Shown here piece after piece: positions 33,686 through 43,178 of a DNA stretch of 63,317 nt. The DNA is from Neorhizobium huautlense (GTDB lineage: Bacteria; Pseudomonadota; Alphaproteobacteria; Rhizobiales; Rhizobiaceae). The stretch is taken from positions 1 to 63,317 of the forward strand of contig NZ_JAUSRF010000026.1 in the NCBI RefSeq assembly GCF_030811685.1, in the 5' to 3' direction. The notes beneath the pieces are model-generated. The model saw nothing but the letters and a program-made list of their open reading frames with translations. It searched no databases and was not told the origin of the DNA. The position numbers were made by a program, and so were the translations under genes. Position 1 is the first letter of the stretch, and each line of letters starts with the position of its first letter.

Positions 33686-36598
33686 CTAAAGTAAAGCCAG
33701 TGCCTCAACGATCGCTCGGAGAGGCACTGGCTTTTGCAGGCGCGCGATGGTCTCCATCTCGGTGGGAATGACGTCGGGATCGTATCCGGTTATAAACATG
33801 AATGGTATACCGCGCCCCTCTAGAATGCGAGCGATCTCGAAGCGTGGCCCACCGCCGCCAAGGTTTAGATCCAATAGCGCCCCAGTCGGCGTTGTATGTT
33901 CAAGGACTGATAGCGCGGCCTCCTCGCTTGGGCAGGGACCGAGAACCTCTGCGCCAGCACTTCGAAGTACGGATGCGAAATCCGATGCCATGTAATAATC
34001 GTCTTCGACGATCAGGATTGATCGGCCCGAAAGGTCCGGTGCGTCTGTCATGTCCAGGCTGCCTCCATGTATCTTGACCGGCGTCGGTGCGTCGGTCGCA
34101 AGGATGCTTTCGGCGATACGCAAAGGTATCCTGAGTTGGCAGCTGGCCTGCCCGCCATCGAACATGATCTTGCCGGTGCCACGCAGTTCGTACGGTATCT
34201 TCATTTCGATCAGCTCGGACCCAAAGCCCCTTCGGCTTGGCGGCTCGCGAAACGGTGCCCCGCTCTCTATCCAGTCAAGCGAAAGCCACGGTTTTCCTCG
34301 CTCCTCCTCAACCACCCAGCGAACAGTCACAGTGCCTTCTGGAATCGAAAGCGCACCGTATTTCAGTGCGTTTGTAGAGAGCTCATGGAACGCGAGCGTT
34401 AACACCTCCACGGCCTTTGGTGAAAGCATAACGTCTGGACCCGAGAGCGTGTATTGGCTGGGATGATGGGCTTGAGCAGCAATTTCGGTTTCCACTATGT
34501 TCCGGAGGGATCCACCGAGATTTGCCTGACGTGTCAAAAGGGTTTGAACACGTGCCAGCGCCAGAAGTCTCCCTTCGAGTGACGATCGATACTCCTCGAC
34601 CGACGAGGGACCGCTAGCGCTACGATTGGCCATCACGCGGATCATACCCATGAGGTTGCGCACTCGGTGCTGTAACTCCGCAAGAAGTACGCCTTGGTGC
34701 TCAGCCGAGAGTTTCGCCTCCGTTACATCTTCCGCGATACCTCCTACTCGTGGAATATCGCCGTTGTCGCGAAGTGGGAAATCCGTGTTTCTGATCCAGC
34801 GGAAAGCTTGGTCCGAAACGCGCTGGATTCTGAATTCGTGCACTGCTGACGCGCCCTGTCGCGCCTGTAGGAGGTGATTGACGGCACTGTCACGGTCTTC
34901 CGGAATGATCATCGACGCCCATTGTTTTTCCTCTCCCAGCAGTTCGGAAGAGTCCACACCGTAGATCGTACTAAGCGCTGGGCTCATGAACTCCATGGTC
35001 AAGGTTTCGGCATCTCGGATCCAAAGCCCCGACGCTGAGGCCTTTGCAAACTGCTGGAAGCGCTCCTCACTTAAACGTAAGGCGTCCTCGGCACGTGCGC
35101 GTTCCTCTGCCTCCTGGCTACGCGAAATGATGATCGCCGCGGCGTAAGTGACACGCCCAGCGATATCCCGCTCTCGCTGGGTCGCGTGACGGGGATCAGA
35201 AAAATACAAGGCGAACGAACCGACGACTTTTCCGCGAGAGGTTCTGATCGGGTACGACCAACAGCCACGGAAGGAATGGGCGTCAGCCATCCAGAGCCAG
35301 GGTTTCCAACGTGGTTCCTGGTGAACGTCGGACGTGATGATCGGTGAGCCTGTTGCCACGGCTAGCCCGCACGAAAGCGAGTCTTCGCTGATCTTGAACC
35401 GATCGACGCTAGCGGCGTAGTCGTCCGACATTCCGACGACATGTTTGAGTTCGTCTGCATTCGGATACCTGACGTAGAACGCATACCGCGCTCCCGCAAT
35501 CCGGGAGACTGCCGATTGGCCTAGCAGCTCAAGCGTCTTGCCAATGGGTGCACCATCCATTGCGAGCTGGAACGCTTCATTCTGTGCCCCGAGCCATTCC
35601 TCTTCCTCGCGAAGGATAGCTTCTCCGCGGGCGCGCTCGACCGCTGCCCATGTCCGTTCTGCGGTCTCACGAACGTGTTCGATCTCTTCCTCCTTGAAAT
35701 CATGAGGTGCGGGGTAGTTCACGCCTATAAAGGCTACAAGTTTCCCACTCTTGACCAACGGGATATTCAGGGACGCCTGTATGCCATGATGCAACAATGC
35801 CAGTTTCCCGGCCTGATCTAAACGGTCATCCGCTCGAACGTCCGGGACGATGCGTGGTCGTCCAGCCTGAAGGTCAACAAGTAGATCAGTGCCAAAGTTG
35901 GCATAGCTATACCGGCCGGACGCGTCGGATACTCCATCAACATAGTTTTTTGTGATGATGAAGTGCGCATCATCGTCATGCTCCGCATAGGCGACCTGGC
36001 ACGCTCCCAGGTGTCTTCCGAGCACCTCTGCCGCCGCCACACGGATTTCATCCGCGCTTCCCAAGTCGCGCAGAGCGTCACTTAGCGAAAGAAGGTATGC
36101 TTGGCGCTCCTCACTCTCGAGCAGCAGTTGCTTAGCTTCTTGATATTTAGTGGTTTCGAATATTGATGCGGTGAAGCCAGCAATTTTTCCGCTGTCATCG
36201 TACACTGGAACCAGACCGAAACTGAACCATCCAAAGGGCCGGCCCTCGCGCCAGGGGGTGGAAATCTTGGTGTTTTCGACGACTTGTGGCGTTCCGTGCA
36301 GCACATCATCAAACAGCTGATCGAGTTCCGCCCATATGTCGGCAAACACCTCTCGCATCGGAGTGCCGAAGGCAGAAGGATGGCGTGCTCCGATGATGGT
36401 GCGATATGCGTCATTGTAGATGAACCTGAGATCGGGCCCAAGCGCGATATACATCGGCTGCCGCGACAACAAGATCATCTCAACCTGACCGAGTATCCGC
36501 GACGACCATGTCGCAGGCGGCCCCAAAGGAGTCGTGTTCCAGTCAATGGCGCCCATCAGCTGGTGCGAATCGTCCGAGTTTGTGTTCAAATTAAACAT
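33686..36598 (-). CDS. PAS/GAF hybrid HWE-type sensor histidine kinase with receiver domain
   Basis: A 970-residue cytoplasmic sensor. Order: PAS (~30-150, MYIALGPDLRFIYNDAYR), GAF (~165-315), GAF (~335-490), PAS with PAC (~510-630), HWE/HisKA_2 kinase (~640-840) and a receiver (~857-970). The phospho-His is in LLAELQHRVRNLMG, the ATPase has FHELSTNALKYGAL and the W-x-E in LDWIESGAP. The receiver has VEDD at ~864-867 and phospho-Asp in LLDLNLGG at ~910. No membrane segment. HWE kinases are mostly alphaproteobacterial and often act in light or general stress signalling. The last codons double as an inverted repeat. Confidence 0.93.
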   Translation of the reverse strand: MFNLNTNSDDSHQLMGAIDWNTTPLGPPATWSSRILGQVEMILLSRQPMYIALGPDLRFIYNDAYRTIIGARHPSAFGTPMREVFADIWAELDQLFDDVLHGTPQVVENTKISTPWREGRPFGWFSFGLVPVYDDSGKIAGFTASIFETTKYQEAKQLLLESEERQAYLLSLSDALRDLGSADEIRVAAAEVLGRHLGACQVAYAEHDDDAHFIITKNYVDGVSDASGRYSYANFGTDLLVDLQAGRPRIVPDVRADDRLDQAGKLALLHHGIQASLNIPLVKSGKLVAFIGVNYPAPHDFKEEEIEHVRETAERTWAAVERARGEAILREEEEWLGAQNEAFQLAMDGAPIGKTLELLGQSAVSRIAGARYAFYVRYPNADELKHVVGMSDDYAASVDRFKISEDSLSCGLAVATGSPIITSDVHQEPRWKPWLWMADAHSFRGCWSYPIRTSRGKVVGSFALYFSDPRHATQRERDIAGRVTYAAAIIISRSQEAEERARAEDALRLSEERFQQFAKASASGLWIRDAETLTMEFMSPALSTIYGVDSSELLGEEKQWASMIIPEDRDSAVNHLLQARQGASAVHEFRIQRVSDQAFRWIRNTDFPLRDNGDIPRVGGIAEDVTEAKLSAEHQGVLLAELQHRVRNLMGMIRVMANRSASGPSSVEEYRSSLEGRLLALARVQTLLTRQANLGGSLRNIVETEIAAQAHHPSQYTLSGPDVMLSPKAVEVLTLAFHELSTNALKYGALSIPEGTVTVRWVVEEERGKPWLSLDWIESGAPFREPPSRRGFGSELIEMKIPYELRGTGKIMFDGGQASCQLRIPLRIAESILATDAPTPVKIHGGSLDMTDAPDLSGRSILIVEDDYYMASDFASVLRSAGAEVLGPCPSEEAALSVLEHTTPTGALLDLNLGGGGPRFEIARILEGRGIPFMFITGYDPDVIPTEMETIARLQKPVPLRAIVEALALL
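33693..33734 (+). terminator. Perfect 14-bp hairpin inside the 3' end of the kinase gene
   Basis: AAAGCCAGTGCCTC (33693-33706) and its exact complement (33721-33734) flank a 14-base loop, and TTTT follows on the plus strand. In that direction it is a good intrinsic terminator for the VOC transcript, which ends at 33472. The same bases code for the last residues of the kinase on the minus strand. Confidence 0.6.
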
Positions 36599-37177
36599 CC
36601 GCCGCTTCCCTGCCCGAAATACCCAATAGGCTGATGTATCTAGAGCCTGACCAACTTAAGGGTATGGGCGGCAGGTAAGGTTGCAAAAACGGCGAGGTCG
36701 TGCTGGCGCAAGTCGGCCCAAAGCCGACGGTACTTTTAAGGCCACGATCGTCCGCCCGGTGACGGCGCGCCAATGACGACAAATTTTTTCGCCTTGAATG
36801 GATGTGAACCTTCGACCCACTGCTCGTCGTTTCAAACCGTTGTTTTAAAGGCTTGTGCCACAAGACGTTGTTGAGCGGCCGCATCAATTTTTGATTCGCC
36901 TCCCCAGTCGGCAACCGCTTTTGCCGGAAGAATGACGCCTATAGGCTGGAACCACGATATTTCAAGTAATTTTCAAAATTACAACCAATAATATAACGCG
37001 AAATACTAATAATTATTTTTCGTAACGTACGCTATCAGACGATCGCTCTGTTGTTGTTCACAATAAAGTGCTTTCTTACATTAAATCATGAAAGATTAGG
37101 ATTTGAACGTCAGCAAGGGGATCGATTTTTGCCATCTGATTTTCTTTTGGCATTCCCTCAAGCGACGGAACATATTT
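36599..37177. other. Divergent intergenic region between kinase and chemoreceptor
   Basis: About 580 bases without a recognisable gene. The right half (36950-37080) is AT-rich, with ATTTTCAAAATTAC-type sequence, and probably holds the promoter of the chemoreceptor gene. No clear sigma-factor motif, RNA gene or repeat was identified. Short frames on the minus strand have no supporting features. Confidence 0.4.
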
Positions 37178-39016
37178 GTGAGACCACTCGAAAATACGCG
37201 AATCCGGACGAAGATCATGGCTCTCATCCTGCCATTCGTTTTGATGTCCATCGGCGCTGTGACCTATCTTTCCGTCAACTATCGCCACGCCGTCGAAACC
37301 TATTCAGCTTTCATCATTAATGACGGCGAAGCCGAGATCGATCTCGCGATCGCTAGCCAGCGATTGGTTGCAATCGTCTACGACGGATACAAAATGCTGA
37401 ATGACCGTCAGGGGTCACCTTCGTGGGATGCGGCTTATACTGACATTGCTGAAAGCACCGGCCGCCTATCTGGATTGTTCGAGCAAATTGCGTTGAAAAT
37501 GCCACAGGAACGTCAGACGATAGATCGAATGAAATCTTCGTCGGACAACATCATCAGAATGGTCGAGCTCGGGGTTGCGGCAGCAGGTGCTGGTGATCCG
37601 GAAACAGCCAAAGTCCACCTTTCGGGCGCTGACAAACTGGTCGCGGTTGTTCTTCCGAATATGCGGGATTGGATCAACACGAACCTCAAAACCATCCATG
37701 ACAAGACGCTTGAGTTGGATAAGGACGCCCACGAGACGATATTCCATTCAGTTCTCGCACTTGGCTGTCTGACTGTGCTTCTCTCGGTACTAAGCTTGTG
37801 GGTCACGTCGCGTGGCATCGCATCACCTATCGAAGCCTTACGGGTTCGCATGCTGGCACTCGCAGACGGAGAGACAACCACTGCAATCGCCGGAGTCCAC
37901 AGGAAAGATGAAATCGGGGACATGGCTACTGCGGTAGCCGTCTTCAGGACGAATGCGATTGAGCAGGCAGCCCTTGAGGTCGAGGCGGCGGACACCCGTC
38001 TCCATGCCGATCTCGAGCGCTCCGAGAATGAGCAACGAAAGGCTAAAGATGCTGCCGATGTTCAGTTTGCGGTGAGCGAACTTGCGGCAGGCTTGAGCGC
38101 GTTGTCGCTGGGCAACATCGGACACCGCATCACAAAACCTTTTGTTTCCGATCTGGACGAGTTGCGCCAGAATTTTAATGGCAGCCTCCAAAAGCTTCAA
38201 CAAACGCTCGCCGAGGTTGGCGAACGCGCAAGCGGAATATCCGGAAGCGCAGGCGAAGTGAGATCTGCAGCGGACGATCTTTCTCGCCGCACGGAGCAGC
38301 AGGCAGCGTCTGTTGAGGAAACCGCTGCAGCGCTCGAGCAGATCACGACAACGGTCCGCGACGCAGCCAGACGTGCCGAGGATTCGCAAACGCTTGTCAA
38401 CGACACCAGAGCCGGCGCTGAACAATCGGGTCATATCGTTGAGGAGGCGGTCGTGGCCATGAACAAGATTGCGGACTCCTCCAGCAAGATGAACCATATC
38501 ATCACAGCCATCGACGACATTGCATTCCAGACGAACCTCCTGGCGCTCAATGCCGGTGTCGAGGCAGCCCGCGCCGGTGAAGCCGGTAAGGGTTTTGCAG
38601 TTGTCGCCCAGGAGGTCCGAGAGCTGGCCCAAAGGTCTGCGACCGCAGCGAAGGAGATCAAGGTGTTGATTGATGGATCAAGCCAGCAGGTCAGGATCGG
38701 CGTGGACCTAGTGGACAAGACTGGAGCTGCCCTGCGCAAGATAGTAGAGGGCGTACAAGACATAAGCCGCAATGTCAGCGCCATCGCGGAATCATCGCGA
38801 GAGCAGGCGATCGGCCTCAACGAGGTCAACAACGCTGTGAACTCGATCGATCAAGGTACTCAGCAGAATGCTGCAATGGTAGAGCAATCGACGGCCGCAA
38901 GCCGTAGCCTTGCAAACGATGCTCAATCGCTAACTGCTCTCTTGTCCTTCTTCGCCCTCGATACAGAACGTGTCGTTCAAAGGGCGCCTGATTGGGGTTC
39001 ACGACAGGCTGCCTAG
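37178..39016 (+). CDS. Methyl-accepting chemotaxis protein without docking pentapeptide
   Basis: A ~612-residue chemoreceptor. A first membrane helix (IMALILPFVLMSIGAVTYLSV), a ~150-residue periplasmic helical sensor, a second helix (LALGCLTVLLSVLSLWVT) and a HAMP domain (DEIGDMATAVAVFRTNAIEQ) lead to the signalling domain. The hairpin tip is DDIAFQTNLLALNAGVEAAR, with AGEAGKGFAVVAQEVRELA, both highly conserved. The C-terminus ends in ...WGSRQAA and lacks a CheR/CheB pentapeptide. The start is uncertain: GTG 37178 gives a short N-terminal tail before the first helix; TTG 37103 and ATG 37217 are alternatives. Confidence 0.88.
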   Translation: MRPLENTRIRTKIMALILPFVLMSIGAVTYLSVNYRHAVETYSAFIINDGEAEIDLAIASQRLVAIVYDGYKMLNDRQGSPSWDAAYTDIAESTGRLSGLFEQIALKMPQERQTIDRMKSSSDNIIRMVELGVAAAGAGDPETAKVHLSGADKLVAVVLPNMRDWINTNLKTIHDKTLELDKDAHETIFHSVLALGCLTVLLSVLSLWVTSRGIASPIEALRVRMLALADGETTTAIAGVHRKDEIGDMATAVAVFRTNAIEQAALEVEAADTRLHADLERSENEQRKAKDAADVQFAVSELAAGLSALSLGNIGHRITKPFVSDLDELRQNFNGSLQKLQQTLAEVGERASGISGSAGEVRSAADDLSRRTEQQAASVEETAAALEQITTTVRDAARRAEDSQTLVNDTRAGAEQSGHIVEEAVVAMNKIADSSSKMNHIITAIDDIAFQTNLLALNAGVEAARAGEAGKGFAVVAQEVRELAQRSATAAKEIKVLIDGSSQQVRIGVDLVDKTGAALRKIVEGVQDISRNVSAIAESSREQAIGLNEVNNAVNSIDQGTQQNAAMVEQSTAASRSLANDAQSLTALLSFFALDTERVVQRAPDWGSRQAA

Positions 39017-39028
39017 TAATGATGCAAA

Positions 39029-39056
39029 AGTTCCGGCCTGTAACTGGGCCGGAACT
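39029..39056 (-). terminator. Strong hairpin between chemoreceptor and FAD-dehydrogenase operon
   Basis: A perfect 10-bp stem (AGTTCCGGCC / GGCCGGAACT) with an 8-base loop starts 13 bases after the chemoreceptor stop. On the minus strand TTTT follows directly, so it is an intrinsic terminator for that direction (operon ending at 39307) and probably also stops the plus-strand transcript. Confidence 0.65.
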
Positions 39057-39306
39057 CACGACCGCTCAGATTTCCACCGGCACAATGGATATTCGGGACG
39101 AACCCAAGAATACAGCCTCGCAAAACCCAAGGCGACCCAAGCGTATGGAGTTGGTATTGATGGGAATCGAACCAACGACCCGCTTTTCCCCTTGAATGGA
39201 TAACGGTGGGTCGCGGAAGACCTTTGCTAGATAAACGGAAATTCGAATGCGGCTTTCGAAACTCCCTCGTGGCTGCTCCGTATGTCGGCTGCATATGAAG
39301 CAGCTA
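39057..39306. other. Short gap with a tRNA T-arm-like fragment
   Basis: On the minus strand around 39158-39185, CGGGTCGTTGGTTCGATTCCCATC resembles a tRNA T-arm and the segment before it; one stem position does not pair and no anticodon or D-arm is visible. It is similar to, but not identical with, the decayed tRNA at 24.25 kb. Nothing else is recognised. Confidence 0.25.
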
Positions 39307-40731
39307 TCAACTGACTTTCTCCCGCTCACGCAGAACACAACCCGGGTTCATTATGCCGTGCGGATCGAATGCGTCTTTAAGTCGCTGCATTGACTGATAC
39401 CCGGCTTGGTCGGTTCGCGTTCTTAATTCATCGACCAACTTGCGACCAATGCCATGCTCTGCCGTAAAGCTGCCGCCCAGTGCGTCTGCGCAACCGTTCA
39501 CGATCGTGCGAACGGCAACCACCGTGCCGGCCGGATCATCGTAGCTACTCCAATCCCGATGGCTAAATCTGACTCCGAAATGCACGTTGCCATCTCCCAT
39601 GTGGCTGACGACAACGATTTCTGCCCCTGGAAAACGGTCACGCACTGCAGCGGACGCGGCGTTCAGAAACTGCGGGACAGCGGACACAGGAACGGAAATG
39701 TCGGCGGGCAGCAGATGTCCGACATTGCGGTTGGCATCGGCCGTGCCGTGTCGTAGCGCCCAGAAATTATCACGCTGGATGCCGTTCTGCGCAATGACGG
39801 CATCCAAAATCTCACCTGCATTCATTGCCGCTCCCAGAGCGGCAAGCAGCATTTCACTGATGAATTCGGGCGCTGACATATCTGCGAGTTCGATCAGCAG
39901 ATGCCAGGGAGTGTCGGCCGGCGATGCGACAACCGGTCGATGAGCAATAACGCTTGCAAGCTGTTCCGCATTCATCAGCTCGAATGTCGTGAGCCGTTCG
40001 CCGCAACAAGATTGAAGCCTGTTCAGAAGCCGCAACGCTAATTCGGGATCGGAAACTCCAACCCAGGCGGTTGCATGAGCCTTGGGCAATGGATGAAGCT
40101 TCAACACTGCACCGGTGATGATGCCAAGCGTTCCTTCCGCCCCGATGAACATATGCCGCAAGGCGTATCCCGAATTGTCCTTGCGAAGTGCCTTCATGCC
40201 GTCCCAGATCGTACCGTCGGGCAGTACGACTTCAAGACCGAGGACGTTTTCGCGGGTGGTGCCGTAACGCAGGACATTGGTGCCGCCGGCATTGGTACTG
40301 ATGATCCCACCAATCTGGCACGAACCTTCTGCGCCAAGGCTGACGGGAAAGAGGCGGTCTGCAGCGATAGCGGCAGACTGAACATCGGATAGAACACAGC
40401 CGGCATCGACGTCGACGGAACCGTTGATAGCATCTATCTTGCGGATGCGCCGCATTCGCGAAAGGGACAAAATGACCGGCGGCCTGTCGCCAGCACCCGG
40501 CACACCAGCACCGGTCAGGCCGGTCCTGCCACCCTGTGGAACAATAGCATGTCCGGCGTCTGCACAGGCGCGGACGATTGCAGCCACATCTTCAGTCGTT
40601 TTGGGCAGGGTCACGCAGAGCGCCGAACCTGTCTGCCGCCCCCACCAGTCTTGTAGATAGGCGGACATGTCATCGCCCGTGAGGACTGCACCGGCCGGCA
40701 GAAGCGAACTGAGCTGTGCCGGAAAATCCAT
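39307..40731 (-). CDS. FAD-dependent 2-hydroxyacid dehydrogenase (GlcD/D-lactate dehydrogenase-like)
   Basis: A 474-residue flavoprotein of the FAD_binding_4 / FAD-oxidase_C type. The FAD-binding domain shows IVPQGGRTGLTGAGVP and SLGAEGSCQIGGIISTNAGG; the C-terminal domain has VSHMGDGNVHFGVRF and FTAEHGIGRKLVDEL, which hold the substrate and metal-type residues of D-lactate, D-2-hydroxyglutarate and glycolate dehydrogenases. The ATG at 40731 overlaps the SDR stop (TAATG), so translation is coupled. As the last gene of the sugar operon it may oxidise the lactate or glycolate formed by the aldol cleavage (inference). Confidence 0.88.
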   Translation of the reverse strand: MDFPAQLSSLLPAGAVLTGDDMSAYLQDWWGRQTGSALCVTLPKTTEDVAAIVRACADAGHAIVPQGGRTGLTGAGVPGAGDRPPVILSLSRMRRIRKIDAINGSVDVDAGCVLSDVQSAAIAADRLFPVSLGAEGSCQIGGIISTNAGGTNVLRYGTTRENVLGLEVVLPDGTIWDGMKALRKDNSGYALRHMFIGAEGTLGIITGAVLKLHPLPKAHATAWVGVSDPELALRLLNRLQSCCGERLTTFELMNAEQLASVIAHRPVVASPADTPWHLLIELADMSAPEFISEMLLAALGAAMNAGEILDAVIAQNGIQRDNFWALRHGTADANRNVGHLLPADISVPVSAVPQFLNAASAAVRDRFPGAEIVVVSHMGDGNVHFGVRFSHRDWSSYDDPAGTVVAVRTIVNGCADALGGSFTAEHGIGRKLVDELRTRTDQAGYQSMQRLKDAFDPHGIMNPGCVLREREKVS

Positions 40732-41495
40732 TAGTAACCACCGGTCAGGAATACGGTCTCGCCGGTCATGAAACTGCAGGCCTGTGATGACAGGAAGATG
40801 GCGGCACCCACCATTTCTTCCGGCTGCCCGGCCCGTCCCATCCAGTTTAATGTGCGGGCATATTCTTCCCAGCCTTCTGGATCTGCATCTCGTCGATGAG
40901 CGTTGCGGTCGGTATCGATCAGGCCGGGTGCAAGCGTATTGAGAAGGACATTGTCGCGCGCGTAATCGCGCGCCTGGCTCTGGATCAGATTGTGCTGCGC
41001 CGCCTTGGTTGCGGCATAGGCGGTGACGATGCCCTTGGGGCGAAGCTGATTGACCGAACCGATTGACACCACCCGTCCCCACTTTCGGGCAGACATGAGC
41101 GGCAAGACGGCCTGCAGCATATCCACGGTGGAGCCCAGATTGACCGACAGCTGAAAGGCAAGATCGTCCGGCGTCAGGTCGGCAAGTGCAGCGTTGATCT
41201 GGGCGCTGGCATTGATGACAAGAATATCGACCGGAGCGATCGCTTCGGCGCGATTGATCAGGTCGCGGCCGGCACCTTGAGCAGAGAGATCAGCAGCCAG
41301 TTCCTGTGCGGTGCCGCCCGAACTTGAAATACGCTCTTGCACGGCAGCTGCACCACCGACTTTTGTGCCATGCAGGAATACATGTGCACCTGCACCTGCC
41401 AGACCCTCGGCAATCGCGGCACCTATGCCGCGGCTGGAGCCGGTAACGAGTGCCGTGCGGCCCTCAAGGCCAAAGACGGATTCAAGGCGCATCAT
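40731..41495 (-). CDS. SDR-family dehydrogenase of the sugar operon
   Basis: A 254-residue SDR: TGSSRGIGAAIAEGLAG cofactor motif (residues ~18-34), Ser in VVSIGSVNQL, YAATKAAQHNL for Tyr-x-x-x-Lys, and FLSSQACSFMTGETVFLTGG at the end. The usual NNAG is VINASAQ, a mild departure, but the catalytic residues are present. It follows the IclR-SMP30 gene directly and overlaps the next gene. A role as a sugar, sugar-acid or 2-keto-3-deoxy-sugar-acid dehydrogenase fits the operon; substrate not determinable. Confidence 0.88.
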   Translation of the reverse strand: MMRLESVFGLEGRTALVTGSSRGIGAAIAEGLAGAGAHVFLHGTKVGGAAAVQERISSSGGTAQELAADLSAQGAGRDLINRAEAIAPVDILVINASAQINAALADLTPDDLAFQLSVNLGSTVDMLQAVLPLMSARKWGRVVSIGSVNQLRPKGIVTAYAATKAAQHNLIQSQARDYARDNVLLNTLAPGLIDTDRNAHRRDADPEGWEEYARTLNWMGRAGQPEEMVGAAIFLSSQACSFMTGETVFLTGGY

Positions 41496-43178
41496 CTATC
41501 CTTCAAACAAGGGAATACGCGCTCCGGCAACGCCAGGACGACAGGAGAACAGACCACCCGAAAGCGGGGCGTCCGCCAGGGCAGACGCCGGCAGACGTGT
41601 GCGTGCGCTGGTGATAAACATCGTCGACAGGTCCTCGCCACCGAAGGCGATGCTGGTCGGACGCGGCACGGGAAGTTCTATCACTTGGTCGAGCTTTCCG
41701 TTCGGCAGGTAGCGGCGCACGCTCCAGCCATCCCAGATCGCACACCAGACGCCGCCTTCGGCATCAACCGCAAGTCCGTCCGGCCGGCCATCGGCTACGG
41801 GGATCCGGGCAAATTCACGCCGCCCCGACAAGGCGCCGGTCAGCGGATCGCAATCATAGGCATGGATAAAACCCGGCACCGTATCGACGAAATAAAAGGT
41901 GCGCCCGTCAGGGCTCCAGCCCAGTCCGTTCGAGACGACGATGCCGCCTTCCTTGCGCTCGAAAGCGCCGGCGGCGTTGATCCGGTAGAGCGCTCCGGTC
42001 GGCTTGGAAGCATCAATGCGCATCGAGCCCACCCAGACGGCACCATCCGGGCCGCATTTGGCATCGTTGAGGCGATTGTCGACGATACCGGCTTCCGGAC
42101 TGACGAAGGGTGTCAGGCGACCGGAGGCAAAATCCAGCCATTCGATACCGTCCTGCGAAGCGACCAGCAGGCGTTCCTGCGTCACCGGGATGACGGCGCT
42201 GACGAGTTTGCCGGTTTCGGTGGTTTCGTTGCGGCCGGTGGCCGGATCGAAGCGATGCACCGCCGGATGCAAGATATCCACCCAGTAAAGCGCGTTTTCG
42301 GCCTCATGCCAGCCAGGGCTTTCGCCCAGTTGCGCACCCCACGGCAGGATACAGCTGAGATCCGCCATCGGCCGGCCGACGGCGTTGCGCGGACGGGGGC
42401 GCGAGCTGATGGCAACGGCGCCCGCCGCACCGGTGATCCGGCGGGCGGCCGCAATCAGCTCACGGCCGGCCGGATGGATGTTGGATGCATCGAGGCGCGA
42501 GGACGGGCCAAGCGCCACCAGCACGCCGATCGGCGTATTGTCGCGCCCCATAACGGGCGCCGCGACCGAATTCACGCTGCGAAGATGTTCTTCGTAGGAA
42601 ATTGAATATCCCCTTGCCCGCGTCAGCGTCAGGTCGGCCTGCAAGGCATCGAGCCCGGTAATGGTCTGCGGCGTCTGAGCATCCAGCGTCAACCGGTCGA
42701 TCAGCGCGCGCCCGACGGCAGGATCCTGGAACGCGAGAAGCGCCTTGCCGGGTGCCGTACAATGCAGCGGTACGCGACGACCGACCTCGACCCGCACGGA
42801 AAGCCCGTTGGGAGAACGTTCTGCCAGATATTGCGCCATCACTCCATCGAGGCGACACAGGGCGACGGTCTCGCCGAGTTCGGCCGCAAGCCGCTCCAGC
42901 TCCGGCATCGCCGCCGAGACGAGATCGAAACTCTCCCAAACCTTGTGGGACATTTCGAGAAAACGTTGCCCGAGCACATAGGTGCCGCGCGCCTCGTCCT
43001 GTCGCACCAGCCCGTAAGCGATCAGAGTGCGCAGAATACGGGCAAAGGTGGGCTTGGGCAGGCCCGATGCTCGCAACAATTCGGCAAAACGCAGCGGTTC
43101 GGGCGCATCGGCCACCATATCGAGAAGTGTCAGCCCCTTTGCGAGTGCGGCCGTGCCGCCGGGTGTTTCCGGTTTCAT
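41496..43178 (-). CDS. IclR-type regulator fused to an SMP-30/gluconolactonase
   Basis: A 560-residue two-part protein. Residues ~8-66 are the IclR winged helix (LAKGLTLLDMVADAPEPLRF, GLPKPTFARILRTL), and ~80-255 the IclR ligand domain (PLHCTAPGKALLAF, SISYEEH). After a short R/P-rich linker (~258-271), residues ~273-560 are an SMP-30 six-bladed propeller with its metal ligands: Glu in LGESPGWH (~286), Asn in VSNGLGWSPDG and Asp in GRPDGLAVDAEGG. The start overlaps the epimerase stop by four bases. It would sense a sugar or lactone, hydrolyse a lactone, and regulate the operon. No stop or frameshift separates the parts. Confidence 0.9.
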   Translation of the reverse strand: MKPETPGGTAALAKGLTLLDMVADAPEPLRFAELLRASGLPKPTFARILRTLIAYGLVRQDEARGTYVLGQRFLEMSHKVWESFDLVSAAMPELERLAAELGETVALCRLDGVMAQYLAERSPNGLSVRVEVGRRVPLHCTAPGKALLAFQDPAVGRALIDRLTLDAQTPQTITGLDALQADLTLTRARGYSISYEEHLRSVNSVAAPVMGRDNTPIGVLVALGPSSRLDASNIHPAGRELIAAARRITGAAGAVAISSRPRPRNAVGRPMADLSCILPWGAQLGESPGWHEAENALYWVDILHPAVHRFDPATGRNETTETGKLVSAVIPVTQERLLVASQDGIEWLDFASGRLTPFVSPEAGIVDNRLNDAKCGPDGAVWVGSMRIDASKPTGALYRINAAGAFERKEGGIVVSNGLGWSPDGRTFYFVDTVPGFIHAYDCDPLTGALSGRREFARIPVADGRPDGLAVDAEGGVWCAIWDGWSVRRYLPNGKLDQVIELPVPRPTSIAFGGEDLSTMFITSARTRLPASALADAPLSGGLFSCRPGVAGARIPLFEG

